Shown: positions 14,432 to 22,876, counted from the first letter of the stretch. The stretch: 24,519 bases of DNA from Bdellovibrio sp. (GCA_020725805.1 DYEF01000094.1:1-24519); one strand, 5' to 3'. Notes: a model not told the origin generated them from the sequence alone. Numbers and translations are program-made.

Positions 14432-17350
14432 TTATTTGAGCTTCCAGAATAATCTGCCCTCGATGGCAAAGACCGTCCCGTTTGTGCTGCTTATGTCCTC
14501 AATCATTATCAGCAGTGAATCACTGGCACTCTTCCCTTTGGCAGAATTGAGACTCCTGTTGTACAATTCTATATCTGCATCATCTTCCTTGTCGTCGTCA
14601 TATCCCTTGTCGGTCGTTCCCCCGTATCCGTTCCAGAGATATTCCTCGTTTGCATTGGAGTACTGGGCAGTGATTAGCAAATCGCCCAGACTCCTGTGCT
14701 CCAGTATCAGTGATACATAAAGACTCTCGACTATCGCTCCTATTGGGGTCCGCAGATATTTCAATTCGTAGAGGCGTGGGTTATCTTTATTGAGAGTGTC
14801 GAACGGATATATGGTTATGACTTCGTCCCCCGATTTTCCGCCGCTTCCGTCGACCTGTAATGATATCTTATAGCTGTATCTGGCAGCGGAGTTGTTTCTG
14901 ATGCTGATATAATAGTAGCCGGCCGCATTTATTTCCGAGATGACTGATTTTCTGATTGCCGTTCCAGTCTGTGCATCGAGAATCTTCCCTGATGCATCAA
15001 GAAGGGTTAGAGAGTAATCTGCCGTTGATGAGTCAGTAACAGATACCTCTGCAAGGATTAAATCCCCCGAAAACATATATACCCTGTAGAAATCGGCGTC
15101 CTGAGGACACAATACCAGCTGGCTGATCTCCCCCTTTGCAACAGCAGGGGCATACTGGGCAGAATCGTTTTCTTCATATCTGTCATCAATGCAGACCGAG
15201 TTTTTTTGAATATCTATTAGAATGTCATAGTCGTTCTTTACTGTATTGTCGGCTCCTCTTACGAGTAATATGTATTCTCCCGAATAGGGCGCGGTGATAT
15301 TCAGCACTATATCTCCGCTCTGCTTTTCACCGGTTGCAAAGACGGTCTTTCCGTCGGAGGAGATGAGGGCGGAGTAGAGTTTCCCTTTTGATTCGGTATA
15401 GAATACTCCTGTCGAAAGTTTATCCCCCTTATTGAGTGTAACCGAATAATAGTCATAGTCAGAGGGACAGATAGTAAGGCCATATATTTCATCAGAAAGT
15501 ATCTTTGTTGCGGTTATTACCGAGTCGTTCTCTTCGAATCTGTCATCCGTGCAGCTCTGATTTTTTGTTACTTTAACATTCATTTGATATGGAGCAGAGC
15601 CATTATCCCATGCAAACACATTAAGGATGTGGTTTCCGGACATTCGTGCCGTATAATCGATTTTTTCATTGCCGGTAGATGTGATTGAATATGCAGATTC
15701 TTTAAGCAGCGGGTCATACAGAACAAGGTCAATATCGGCCTTTGTACTGTCGAAGTTTGTTTCAATCTCGATTCTGTCGTTCTGGTTGAGTGTGAATAAA
15801 TAGTAATCCTCATCGAGCGGGCAGAGCATAAGGGAGTTATAACTGCCTGCCTCCATTCTTTTTGCTCCTGATATTGTGTTGTTTGGTTCATAACTGTCAT
15901 CGGAGCAAAGCTCCGAATCTGTAACGACTTTGATTTTATATTCTAACAAAGAATTCTTCGAGGGGACTCTGATAATTATCGTATCCGGCAGGTTTTCGAA
16001 TTCGGCAACCTCTGTATTCGGGTCGAGAGTATCAGAGTAGAGAATCGGCTCACTAGAGTCATTCGGAGAATAGATTTCGAACGATATATTTGTGGATGAA
16101 GTCAAAAGTATCTTTGTAGGTCTCCCGTAGGTCCTGACAGAAAACCAGTCATCATCTGACGGGCATAGTCGGAGGTTTATCTCCTTGTTGAGAGGGAGTT
16201 CGGCATTGTTTGAGATATTGTCATTTTCCTCATAGCCGTCGTCAGTGCAGGAATTACTGCTCTGAATAAGAATCTCAAGTGAATATTTTTCTGTATTTTG
16301 AGAGTCTGAATAAATTCTGAGAAAGAAGGTATCTGAACCGGCAATGTCGATATTGTTTTTTGTGTTTATGTTTATATTCTTTCCGCTCATCCCCGATTCA
16401 TAGAATTCCGCCTTTATATTATTTCCCGGCACATTGATTTCAACTCTGTCACCTTTGTTTAATTTGAAGGAATAGTAATCCACATCACCGGGGCAGAGAG
16501 AGAGTTCGTTATATATGCCGGAGGTTATCTCCTTTGCCGATGACTCGGAATCGTTTCTTTCGAAGATATCCTCTTCGCAGGAAGTTGATTGAGATGTAAT
16601 CTCTACCTCTATCTCATAATTTATTTCGGTGTCGGATGCCTCTGCCTTTATATAGTAGTATCCCGGCTCCTGAATTGAGGGAATACTGAGTTCGCCGGAA
16701 TTCTTTATTAGTGTATATGCCATCGGGTTACTGAGGTCCTTTCCCGAAAAGAGATATAGAGGAATTGTTTTGATTGAGGAGGTATTAATACGAATCCTGA
16801 TTTTGTCCTGATACGAGAGGTGTAACTTGAAATAATCGTCGTCAGACGGACATAGTCTCAGTTTTCTTATGCCGCTCTCGAGGGTATAGGCCTGTGAGAA
16901 TGAATCATTCGGTTCGAGCTTGTCATCTTCACAGTTGTTCATAAGACAGATTCCGAGAGCACTGTTGCAGTTTCCGGATTTACAGTCTGCATCTACCAGA
17001 CATCCGACACATTTGCCTGTATTTCTCTTGCAGATACCCTCCTTGCAGTCCGAATTTTTCGAGCAACCCGAAAAATAGCAGTAGTGACGGGCTTTGTCGC
17101 AGAGATATCCTTCACTGCAATCAGAATTGTCAAAGCAATCACCCTCCTTACATTCATTGGTTTCCTTATCACAGTATTTCCCGCTCTGGCAGTCTGATTT
17201 GACTTTGCATCTGTTTGAGCCTGTGTCAGCCGGATTGGTATCTTCAGCTGCTACAGCGTCGGAATTCGCCTCATTATGGTTACTATCAGAGCAGGAAAGA
17301 ACCATTGTTACCATAAAAATCGTTATTGTAATGATCAGGAATTTTTTCAT
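14432..17350 (-). CDS. Lipoprotein with Cys-rich modules, six PPC-like repeats and a P-domain-like C-terminus
   Basis: A GGAG Shine-Dalgarno precedes the ATG by a few bases. The signal peptide ends at a lipobox VLSC20. Residues 48-140 hold four to five small Cys-rich modules of the 'C..NSDCSEGYLC' type. Six repeats follow, starting near residues 140, 258, 368, 482, 600 and 720. Each opens with C-x-D-D-x-[YF]-E-x-N-[DN], then a hydrophobic-CP-x-D-x-D-[YFW] motif and a beta sandwich of ~115 aa. This is the pattern of bacterial pre-peptidase C-terminal (PPC) domains, stalks that usually flank secreted proteases. From ~845 the C-terminus resembles a proprotein-convertase P-domain. No catalytic domain is visible, so it may be a surface adhesin, a binding protein or an accessory of the peptidase encoded upstream. 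Its stop abuts the stop of the activase gene with no gap. Confidence 0.75.
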   Translation of the reverse strand: MKKFLIITITIFMVTMVLSCSDSNHNEANSDAVAAEDTNPADTGSNRCKVKSDCQSGKYCDKETNECKEGDCFDNSDCSEGYLCDKARHYCYFSGCSKNSDCKEGICKRNTGKCVGCLVDADCKSGNCNSALGICLMNNCEDDKLEPNDSFSQAYTLESGIRKLRLCPSDDDYFKLHLSYQDKIRIRINTSSIKTIPLYLFSGKDLSNPMAYTLIKNSGELSIPSIQEPGYYYIKAEASDTEINYEIEVEITSQSTSCEEDIFERNDSESSAKEITSGIYNELSLCPGDVDYYSFKLNKGDRVEINVPGNNIKAEFYESGMSGKNININTKNNIDIAGSDTFFLRIYSDSQNTEKYSLEILIQSSNSCTDDGYEENDNISNNAELPLNKEINLRLCPSDDDWFSVRTYGRPTKILLTSSTNISFEIYSPNDSSEPILYSDTLDPNTEVAEFENLPDTIIIRVPSKNSLLEYKIKVVTDSELCSDDSYEPNNTISGAKRMEAGSYNSLMLCPLDEDYYLFTLNQNDRIEIETNFDSTKADIDLVLYDPLLKESAYSITSTGNEKIDYTARMSGNHILNVFAWDNGSAPYQMNVKVTKNQSCTDDRFEENDSVITATKILSDEIYGLTICPSDYDYYSVTLNKGDKLSTGVFYTESKGKLYSALISSDGKTVFATGEKQSGDIVLNITAPYSGEYILLVRGADNTVKNDYDILIDIQKNSVCIDDRYEENDSAQYAPAVAKGEISQLVLCPQDADFYRVYMFSGDLILAEVSVTDSSTADYSLTLLDASGKILDAQTGTAIRKSVISEINAAGYYYISIRNNSAARYSYKISLQVDGSGGKSGDEVITIYPFDTLNKDNPRLYELKYLRTPIGAIVESLYVSLILEHRSLGDLLITAQYSNANEEYLWNGYGGTTDKGYDDDKEDDADIELYNRSLNSAKGKSASDSLLIMIEDISSTNGTVFAIEGRLFWKLK

Positions 17351-17392
17351 AAAACTCTCCGTTGCTATTTTAATTACTAACCAAAAACCGTT

Positions 17393-17408
17393 CCTGTTTT
17401 AAAACAGG
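17393..17408. promoter_or_regulatory. Perfect 16-bp palindrome upstream of the PPC-repeat lipoprotein gene
   Basis: CCTGTTTTAAAACAGG is perfectly self-complementary with no loop. It ends 43 bp before the start codon of the minus-strand lipoprotein gene. The position and symmetry suit a repressor or activator operator for a dimeric regulator. It lacks a U-tract in the right place and has no loop, so it is not a terminator. No promoter hexamers were convincing around it. Confidence 0.35.
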
Positions 17409-17508
17409 ATATTGCTTTGTGAAATTTATCAGCAAATCTCTCTTTTTTCCACAAAATATTATTATCAGGCAAAAATCAGGTGCATATTTGGTCCATAGTT
17501 TTTTAGCA

Positions 17509-17529
17509 CTGAAGAGCTGAAGGCTGAAG
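17509..17529. repeat. Microrepeat of CTGAAG at 7-8 bp period
   Basis: CTGAAG occurs three times (17509-17514, 17517-17522, 17524-17529). The last two copies form an exact heptad repeat. It lies directly left of the palindromic repeat array and resembles short heptad tandem repeats of intergenic islands. Confidence 0.5.
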
Positions 17530-17545
17530 GCGATAGAGCTATTAA

Positions 17546-17762
17546 GGTGGTTGAGTAGCGAAGCGTATCGAAGCCACCACATAAATCGGACATTTCGATA
17601 CGGCTTTGCCTACTCAATGTCCTTGTAATATTGAAGATGGCTTAATAGCATTAGCATACTGAAGCCACTGTTATGTTGGGCATTTCGATATGTTCGCTTT
17701 GCTCACTACTCAACGTCCCTGTGCTTTAAAGGTCGCTGAGTCACAGAGTGTATCGAAGCGAC
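17546..17762. repeat. Array of five REP-like imperfect palindromes in alternating orientation
   Basis: Five related units of 30-42 bp lie at 17546-17578 (+), 17588-17622 (-), 17638-17667 (+), 17678-17719 (-) and 17732-17762 (+). Read in one direction, most share TTGAGTAG, a variable centre and TATCGAA, enclosed by a short stem. The stem bases differ between units but stay paired: GGTGG/CCACC, GGACATT/AATGTCC, TGGCTT/AAGCCA and GTCGCT/AGCGAC. Unit 4 pairs only loosely, and unit 3 is the most diverged in its core. Covarying stems with a conserved core and strict alternation of direction match REP/BIME elements, which RAYT-type transposases can mobilise. No such transposase is in the window. The array sits between two minus-strand genes and could also attenuate or stabilise transcripts. 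There is no coding capacity in this gap. Confidence 0.8.
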
Positions 17763-17770
17763 AAACGACA

Positions 17771-17791
17771 GTCCATAGTCCACAGTCCATA
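17771..17791. repeat. Threefold heptad repeat GTCCA(T/C)A
   Basis: GTCCATA, GTCCACA and GTCCATA follow each other without gaps. The repeat directly follows the last palindromic unit, so the array has heptad microrepeats on both sides. A further GTCCATAG lies at about 17491-17498. Confidence 0.55.
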
Positions 17792-17859
17792 AGCGACATA
17801 TATGTTTCTCTTTTTACAGAGTAAACAAAGCCAACTGGTAAATAGAAGTACAGACTGCC

Positions 17860-20800
17860 TTAATTCAACTCTCCGAGTATTGTATAACTGCCGCTACCCT
17901 TTCGTGTCCTGACCATAAGATAATACGTCCCCTTGGTGACCGTGGCTGTAAGCTCAGGGAGATTGGTTGAGCCGCTGGATTTCGAATAGTAGGATGATGT
18001 GGTCGGGACTTTGTCCTTTTTGATGTACAGATCTACTACCGAACCTGTCGGTGCTTCCAGAAGGGCGGTGAACTTTCCGTCCTTTGTGATATTTACTTTA
18101 TAAACAAAGGTCTTGTAGACGGCAGGCAATGTCCCTGTTGAGGTCTCGCCGAGCCTGAGTTCCGGATAATCCTGACTTTTGGGTGTGAATGTTACAGTAA
18201 TGCTGTAATCCCCGCTCCCTGAATAACGGCTTACCAGTATTGAATAATCGGCAGCCTTTACATCCATTTCGATTATTTCATTCGCGGTTGAACCATAGGC
18301 TCGCTGGTCATACGAGGATGAGCTGACTATAGTCCCTTCCTTGATATAAAGGTCAAAGTCTGCAGCAGAGGGACCTTTGAGTTCCACCTTTATTCTGCCT
18401 TCTGAGGTGGCCGTAAATTTATAGAATTTCTCTTTGGTCTTTGTATCAAAGCTGTCATTATATGCAACCCCCGACTGAAGAGTTGTCACACCACTTGTAG
18501 CCTTAAATTCTATTGCGAAGGATTGTTCAGGTGTAAGCAGGAGTTCTTTCGTCTTTCCGCTTTCGTCTGTAAATGTGTATCTGAGGCGATATTTGAGATT
18601 GAATGTGCCTGTGCCGAGGAATCTGAGTTCGTCCAGTTTCAGTGTAATGATATCCGGTTTGTCTCCGTCGTATTTCAGTACAATCGTCGGGTCTGTGGTG
18701 TGTTCTACGGATGCCGTAACCTCTTTGCCGGCTGTGTTTTTGAGAAGAGAGCCGTCTTTCAGTATTTCGGCAGTAATTCTGATCTTACCCTTAGGGGCAT
18801 TGAGGGTATAGAAGAGAGACCACTTCAGGACATTATCTGTACCCGATGTGGCATTCTTGTCAAAGGAGTGACCGCTGTCTTTGAGTGTCGTATCCGTTGT
18901 GGTCTGTGAAGGCGTGTATGTAGTCAGAAGCGAGAGTGACGGGTCGCCGTAGAGGTTGAAACTCAGTATGTTCATAAGAGAACCGTCCTGCCAGGTCAGA
19001 GAAGATGACATAGACCTTACAAGGGCAAGTGCCTTTCCGGCGGGATAATTCTTGCTGATATTTCTGGTGTAATAGAATCCGAAACTTACATTATCCATTC
19101 TGTTGGAATTAGCATAACTCCACGACGGGGAGTAGAGTGTAACAGAGGTTGCTCCCATTGCGGATATTGCACCGCCTTTTGCGAGCAGTGTATATGAGAG
19201 GTTATTGCTCCTGTCCGGCCTCGAATTCAGACAGCTGACCTGTGATGTAAATGAAGGTTTTTCGGGATTGAATGCGGTATCGGGCATTGATGAATATGCA
19301 AAGTCCTCCCAGTCCTTTTCCGAGAGCTGTGCGATCTTGTCGTTATTCGTGTCTGCCTTCCAGACTTTACCAGCCGCTGAGGTCGAATTTCCGTGCGCCC
19401 ACCAGCTGATGAGTCCGTACCCCTTCTTCCACTCATTGGCGACATTCTGTTCGGAAAATTCAACATCAGGATTGTATACAGATGGCTCCGGCCCCCTCTT
19501 TTCGTAGAGGGATGTTGTCCTGAACTTGTTCTGGGAATTCAGAAACTCAGCCTTCATCCTTTCGGCAAACTTTGCACCGTCGACCGTAAATCCGTTCCTC
19601 TTTATTTCATTTCCGTTTCCCGATTCGGCGTGGTCCTCTTCCTGTGAATAGTCGGAGATTGGGTTCGGGAGCATTACCTGATATCTCCAGTCTATATCCT
19701 TTGACTGTTCGTATTTTATGGTCCTCTGAAGGATTGTATCGACTTCAGTATATTTGCCCGAATAGACCGGGATTCTTCCGACATATACCTCAGGTGTCAG
19801 GTCGATTCCGCCTCTGGTGTAGTCTCCGTAGTATTCACACCAGAGCTCGTCTCCGTTCTTATTCCAGTTCCCCGTCAGGTCGGAGTAGTACATGTCTGTG
19901 GGTGTTCTCTCCCAGTCGTCCTTCTTCTCCTTTGCCCTTGGCCAGCAGGTTCTCATTGCAGGTCCGTTTGTGTCATTCGGGTCGGCAAGCAGCAGTACGT
20001 ACTGGATGCCCATATTTACATAGTTGTTTTTTAGCCAGTTTCTGACCTTCTCGGGACCGTCTTTCCCTTCCGTACTCCCCCATACGGATTCATCGGCGAT
20101 ATAGACTTTATAACCGATTGACTGCTTGTGATTTACGAAACTTGTGAGCTGTTTGAGGTTGTTTTTTACAGTTGAGGTCGTAATAATTACATAGTCGTAT
20201 TTTTCTGCAGGCGGAGGCATCATTTCGGGATTTTTCAACTGATATAATTCCTTCGATATTCTGTAGTTTACAAAGACCTTCTCTGCGTCACTGTCGAAGA
20301 GATTGTCGGCAAGGAGCCTGTTGAGGTTTATCTGCGTTGCTCCCTGAATTTTCGGCGCCTCAATATGTGCCTTGATAAATCCTGTCCTTGTGAGCGTCTT
20401 CTTTACAGGGTTGTATCTGAGAGGATAGAACTGGACCGGCACAAAGAGCCATTTTCTCATCTGCTTTGCGGGGAGAACTTTTACTGACTCCTCCGTAAAG
20501 AGGGCGTCTTTCGAATAGATTTTTGTGTTGTAACCGTCAATTATATAGTCCTTGTCCTTTATCCAGTCTTCGTAGGTGGCCACACCCTCGGTGTCAGGCT
20601 TGAAGTTTGCCGGTCCTGCCGGTGCAATATCGTAAGTCCCTTCTTCATCGTAGGATTCTTCATCGATAATTACAAGTTTGATTCCGCTTATATCCGTATC
20701 GGGAGGAACGAGTATATTGAGTGTAATTGACGGCAGGTCGGGGTCTCCCGGAGAGGATATGTTCGAGAATCCCTTGATTACAGGTTTGAGTCTCCCCTTT

Positions 20801-21135
20801 TCGTCCTGTGCAAAATCCGGCTCGAGTTCTGCTGTATCTATTGTAAAGGTTGTATTGTCGATAAATGTTACGAATGCCGAGGGCTGACAGACCCTGTCGG
20901 TAATTCCCATCATCTCAAGGCATACCTCGCTCTCATCGCAGTCCTTGTCCGACTCACAGAAGTAACCCCTGAGGGTATTTACACCTGTTCCGCTGTCCGG
21001 ATTTTCTGCATCCTGAATTATATCTGCGGATATGTCGGTTGCAGCATCAGCAAACGGACTCTTCTCTTCATCGGAACAGTTTTGAAACAAGATGACCGAT
21101 AATAAAACAGATAGAAGCAGAAGGTATCTTTCCAT
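17860..21135 (-). CDS. Gingipain-like (peptidase family C25) cysteine protease, probable lipoprotein
   Basis: AAGGAG 5 nt before ATG 21135 sets the start (1091 aa); GTG 21141 overlaps that RBS. A hydrophobic signal ends near C20, but Asn at -1 makes the lipobox weak. A Cys-rich module (CESDKDCDESEVC) follows. Residues ~90-300 resemble the C25 propeptide region. From ~313 the catalytic part begins with YDYVIITTSTVKNN and continues with VRNWLKNNY, YVLLLADPND and EVYVGRIPV. The catalytic pair is visible: His in SWWAHGNS (H581) and Cys in SQVSCLNSRPD (C635), as in gingipains. After an Ig-like section, two PPC-like sandwiches (~880-985 and ~990-1091) end the protein. There is no type IX sorting domain, so export is probably by Sec with lipid anchoring. 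Likely role: surface proteolysis, including possible processing of neighbouring surface proteins. It is divergent from the FadL-type gene, with shared regulatory DNA between. Confidence 0.85.
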   Translation of the reverse strand: MERYLLLLSVLLSVILFQNCSDEEKSPFADAATDISADIIQDAENPDSGTGVNTLRGYFCESDKDCDESEVCLEMMGITDRVCQPSAFVTFIDNTTFTIDTAELEPDFAQDEKGRLKPVIKGFSNISSPGDPDLPSITLNILVPPDTDISGIKLVIIDEESYDEEGTYDIAPAGPANFKPDTEGVATYEDWIKDKDYIIDGYNTKIYSKDALFTEESVKVLPAKQMRKWLFVPVQFYPLRYNPVKKTLTRTGFIKAHIEAPKIQGATQINLNRLLADNLFDSDAEKVFVNYRISKELYQLKNPEMMPPPAEKYDYVIITTSTVKNNLKQLTSFVNHKQSIGYKVYIADESVWGSTEGKDGPEKVRNWLKNNYVNMGIQYVLLLADPNDTNGPAMRTCWPRAKEKKDDWERTPTDMYYSDLTGNWNKNGDELWCEYYGDYTRGGIDLTPEVYVGRIPVYSGKYTEVDTILQRTIKYEQSKDIDWRYQVMLPNPISDYSQEEDHAESGNGNEIKRNGFTVDGAKFAERMKAEFLNSQNKFRTTSLYEKRGPEPSVYNPDVEFSEQNVANEWKKGYGLISWWAHGNSTSAAGKVWKADTNNDKIAQLSEKDWEDFAYSSMPDTAFNPEKPSFTSQVSCLNSRPDRSNNLSYTLLAKGGAISAMGATSVTLYSPSWSYANSNRMDNVSFGFYYTRNISKNYPAGKALALVRSMSSSLTWQDGSLMNILSFNLYGDPSLSLLTTYTPSQTTTDTTLKDSGHSFDKNATSGTDNVLKWSLFYTLNAPKGKIRITAEILKDGSLLKNTAGKEVTASVEHTTDPTIVLKYDGDKPDIITLKLDELRFLGTGTFNLKYRLRYTFTDESGKTKELLLTPEQSFAIEFKATSGVTTLQSGVAYNDSFDTKTKEKFYKFTATSEGRIKVELKGPSAADFDLYIKEGTIVSSSSYDQRAYGSTANEIIEMDVKAADYSILVSRYSGSGDYSITVTFTPKSQDYPELRLGETSTGTLPAVYKTFVYKVNITKDGKFTALLEAPTGSVVDLYIKKDKVPTTSSYYSKSSGSTNLPELTATVTKGTYYLMVRTRKGSGSYTILGELN

Positions 21136-21161
21136 AATCACTCCTTAAAAAGTTAATTAAA

Positions 21162-21181
21162 GCGGTGAATATATTAACCGC
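21162..21181. promoter_or_regulatory. 20-bp near-perfect dyad upstream of the C25 peptidase gene
   Basis: GCGGTGAATATATTAACCGC is symmetric at 18 of 20 positions, with GCGGT/ACCGC arms around the palindromic core AATATATT. It ends 26 bp before the peptidase start codon, where an operator for a dimeric regulator would be expected. No clear -10/-35 pair for the peptidase gene was found beside it. Confidence 0.4.
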
Positions 21182-21245
21182 ACAAATAGACCCTTTTAGT
21201 ATGAATTATTTATGAAATCAAGCGAAAGTTTTTATTAACGGCAAA

Positions 21246-21282
21246 AACCGGTGAAACAGGTAAAATATGTGTGAGAACCGGT
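21246..21282. promoter_or_regulatory. Paired AACCGGT sites, 30 bp apart, upstream of the FadL promoter
   Basis: AACCGGT occurs at 21246-21252 and 21276-21282. The spacing is 30 bp (about three helical turns), so both lie on one face of the DNA. The nearer copy ends 14 bp before the -35 box of the strong plus-strand promoter. Such placement suits an activator. The first copy also shares CGGTGAA with the dyad at 21162-21181, which hints at a common regulator for the divergent genes. Confidence 0.35.
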
Positions 21283-21296
21283 CTTTTCCATTTTGT

Positions 21297-21325
21297 TTGA
21301 CTTTGGGTGACACTTTTTATATAAG
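21297..21325 (+). promoter_or_regulatory. Strong sigma-70-type promoter for the FadL-type gene
   Basis: TTGACT (21297-21302) and TATAAG (21320-21325) are separated by exactly 17 bp, and each hexamer differs from consensus at only one base. The start point would be near 21332, giving a ~48-nt leader that holds the GGAG Shine-Dalgarno before ATG 21380. It probably transcribes both 21380-22861 and 22877-24280. Confidence 0.7.
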
Positions 21326-21379
21326 TAAAATGGTAGTTTTAGTATAAAGAATATCATCCTTTTTAAGGCAGGAGATTTT

Positions 21380-22861
21380 ATGAGAAGAGTCTTTGTTGTT
21401 CTGGTGCTATTTTGTTTATCTTTTGCTGCCCGGGCAAATCAGTTCTCGTTTCAGGGGTATGACGTGGAATCAGCATCTGTCCTCAATTCTGATGTTGCAT
21501 ACGGAAGGTCTGTCGGGGTGCTCTATACAAATCCCGCCTTAATCGGCGGTCTGAAGAATCATCTCTCGGTCAATTTCAATCTCAATATCCCCAATATGAA
21601 AATCAGACTGATGGATAAACCCGTTCATTCGGATGTCCCGATTTCAATCTATGATTCGAATGTCGGAAATTCGAAGAATAATTTCAAGACGCTACCGACA
21701 GTTGAACTGATGAACAAGAGAGGGAATACAGTGGTAGATGATTCGACCGCATTTATAGGTATAGGACTTGCCTACAATTTCAATATCCCGAAGTTTCAGC
21801 TCGCAGGGATAATCCAGTTGCCCGTATCCTTCCCCGAGGCAGCAGTCCTGTCGACGCATTACAATGATGAAAGGGAGGCGATCTTCAGCAACAGATTATA
21901 TTTTACGAGATTCGGTCAGTGGGAGAAGATTGCCGCCGGACTCGCCGGTGCCTCGTACGATATACTGCCTGAGCTTACTCTGGGACTTGCCGCACAGATA
22001 ACCATTACAACAAAGACTCATCTTGCTATTTATATCCCTGATGCCTCAGTTCAGGATTATTCGCTGGCAAATGTAGATGCAAAGATTTCGACAGGTATAA
22101 GACCGATTGCAGGATTGGTATTAAGACCGCTTGGCTGGTTGTCGGTAGGTCTCGTCTTCAGAGACGAGTCGTGGGTGGAAGTAGCTGGAACAGGTGAACT
22201 GCTCCTCTGGAACTATCACGAGGCGGACCCGTACAAGACGATTCCGAAGAGAGCGGTCCAGAACTTTCCTCTGGCTATAGCTTATGAGCCCCGTGAGTAT
22301 GAAGTAGGAATCGGAGCAAAAATATCGGATTTTACTGCTCAGTTTGCAGTAATGTATCAGGAGTGGCCTCTCTACAGGGACCAGCACAACAAGCATCCGT
22401 ATGTTCTCGATAATCCTATGGATAGTGAGACCGAGAAGAAATTCCATTTTGACGGGACTTTCAATTATCTTGGGAGCATAAATTACGATTATTCCGGCAA
22501 TAAGTCATTTCAGATGGGTTTTGCATATTATCCGACACCGGTTCCTCCCCAGACAGGCAGGACCAATTTTGTTGACAATGACCTTATGGCATTCTCACTC
22601 GGTCACAGGTATGACTTCAGATTCTATAACAGGAAATTTACATTAAACGGTATGGCACAGTTCTTCTATATGTTTCAGAGGACCACATATAAGGACCCGA
22701 AGCTGATTCTCGATGAGTTCCCGGATGATTCGACAACCCTTCTTTCGAATTCACCTATGCTCGAGGCAAAGGGGCTTCAGACGAATAATCCCGGATTTCC
22801 CGGATACGAGGCAGGGGGATTTATTCTGTCACTTGGTGTAAATCTGGTTTATTATTTCTAA
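21380..22861 (+). CDS. FadL/OmpP1/TodX-family outer-membrane channel
   Basis: A signal peptide with an AxA cleavage site (ARA-N20) is followed by a short hatch-like segment and the family-typical Asn-Pro-Ala (N51-A53, YTNPALIGG). The rest consists of alternating amphipathic strands rich in Gly and aromatics, and the chain ends in YYF, the outer-membrane insertion signal. The length (493 aa) fits the family. FadL-type barrels let long-chain fatty acids and other hydrophobic molecules cross the outer membrane by lateral diffusion; the cargo here is unknown. GGAG precedes the ATG and a strong promoter lies upstream. Only 15 nt separate it from a Cys-rich lipoprotein gene downstream, so the two are co-transcribed and may act together. 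Another kind of barrel is possible because overall similarity was judged by eye. Confidence 0.72.
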   Translation: MRRVFVVLVLFCLSFAARANQFSFQGYDVESASVLNSDVAYGRSVGVLYTNPALIGGLKNHLSVNFNLNIPNMKIRLMDKPVHSDVPISIYDSNVGNSKNNFKTLPTVELMNKRGNTVVDDSTAFIGIGLAYNFNIPKFQLAGIIQLPVSFPEAAVLSTHYNDEREAIFSNRLYFTRFGQWEKIAAGLAGASYDILPELTLGLAAQITITTKTHLAIYIPDASVQDYSLANVDAKISTGIRPIAGLVLRPLGWLSVGLVFRDESWVEVAGTGELLLWNYHEADPYKTIPKRAVQNFPLAIAYEPREYEVGIGAKISDFTAQFAVMYQEWPLYRDQHNKHPYVLDNPMDSETEKKFHFDGTFNYLGSINYDYSGNKSFQMGFAYYPTPVPPQTGRTNFVDNDLMAFSLGHRYDFRFYNRKFTLNGMAQFFYMFQRTTYKDPKLILDEFPDDSTTLLSNSPMLEAKGLQTNNPGFPGYEAGGFILSLGVNLVYYF

Positions 22862-22876
22862 GAGGGCGGAGGTTTT

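Noticed and set aside
17370-17582. Minus-strand open frame of 70 codons between the two large minus-strand genes
   Set aside because: It starts within the first palindromic repeat unit, has no Shine-Dalgarno and no recognisable domain; the region is better explained as repeats.
17546-17762. Possible CRISPR array
   Set aside because: Units alternate in direction, vary in length and stem sequence, and spacers are irregular and short. No cas gene is present.
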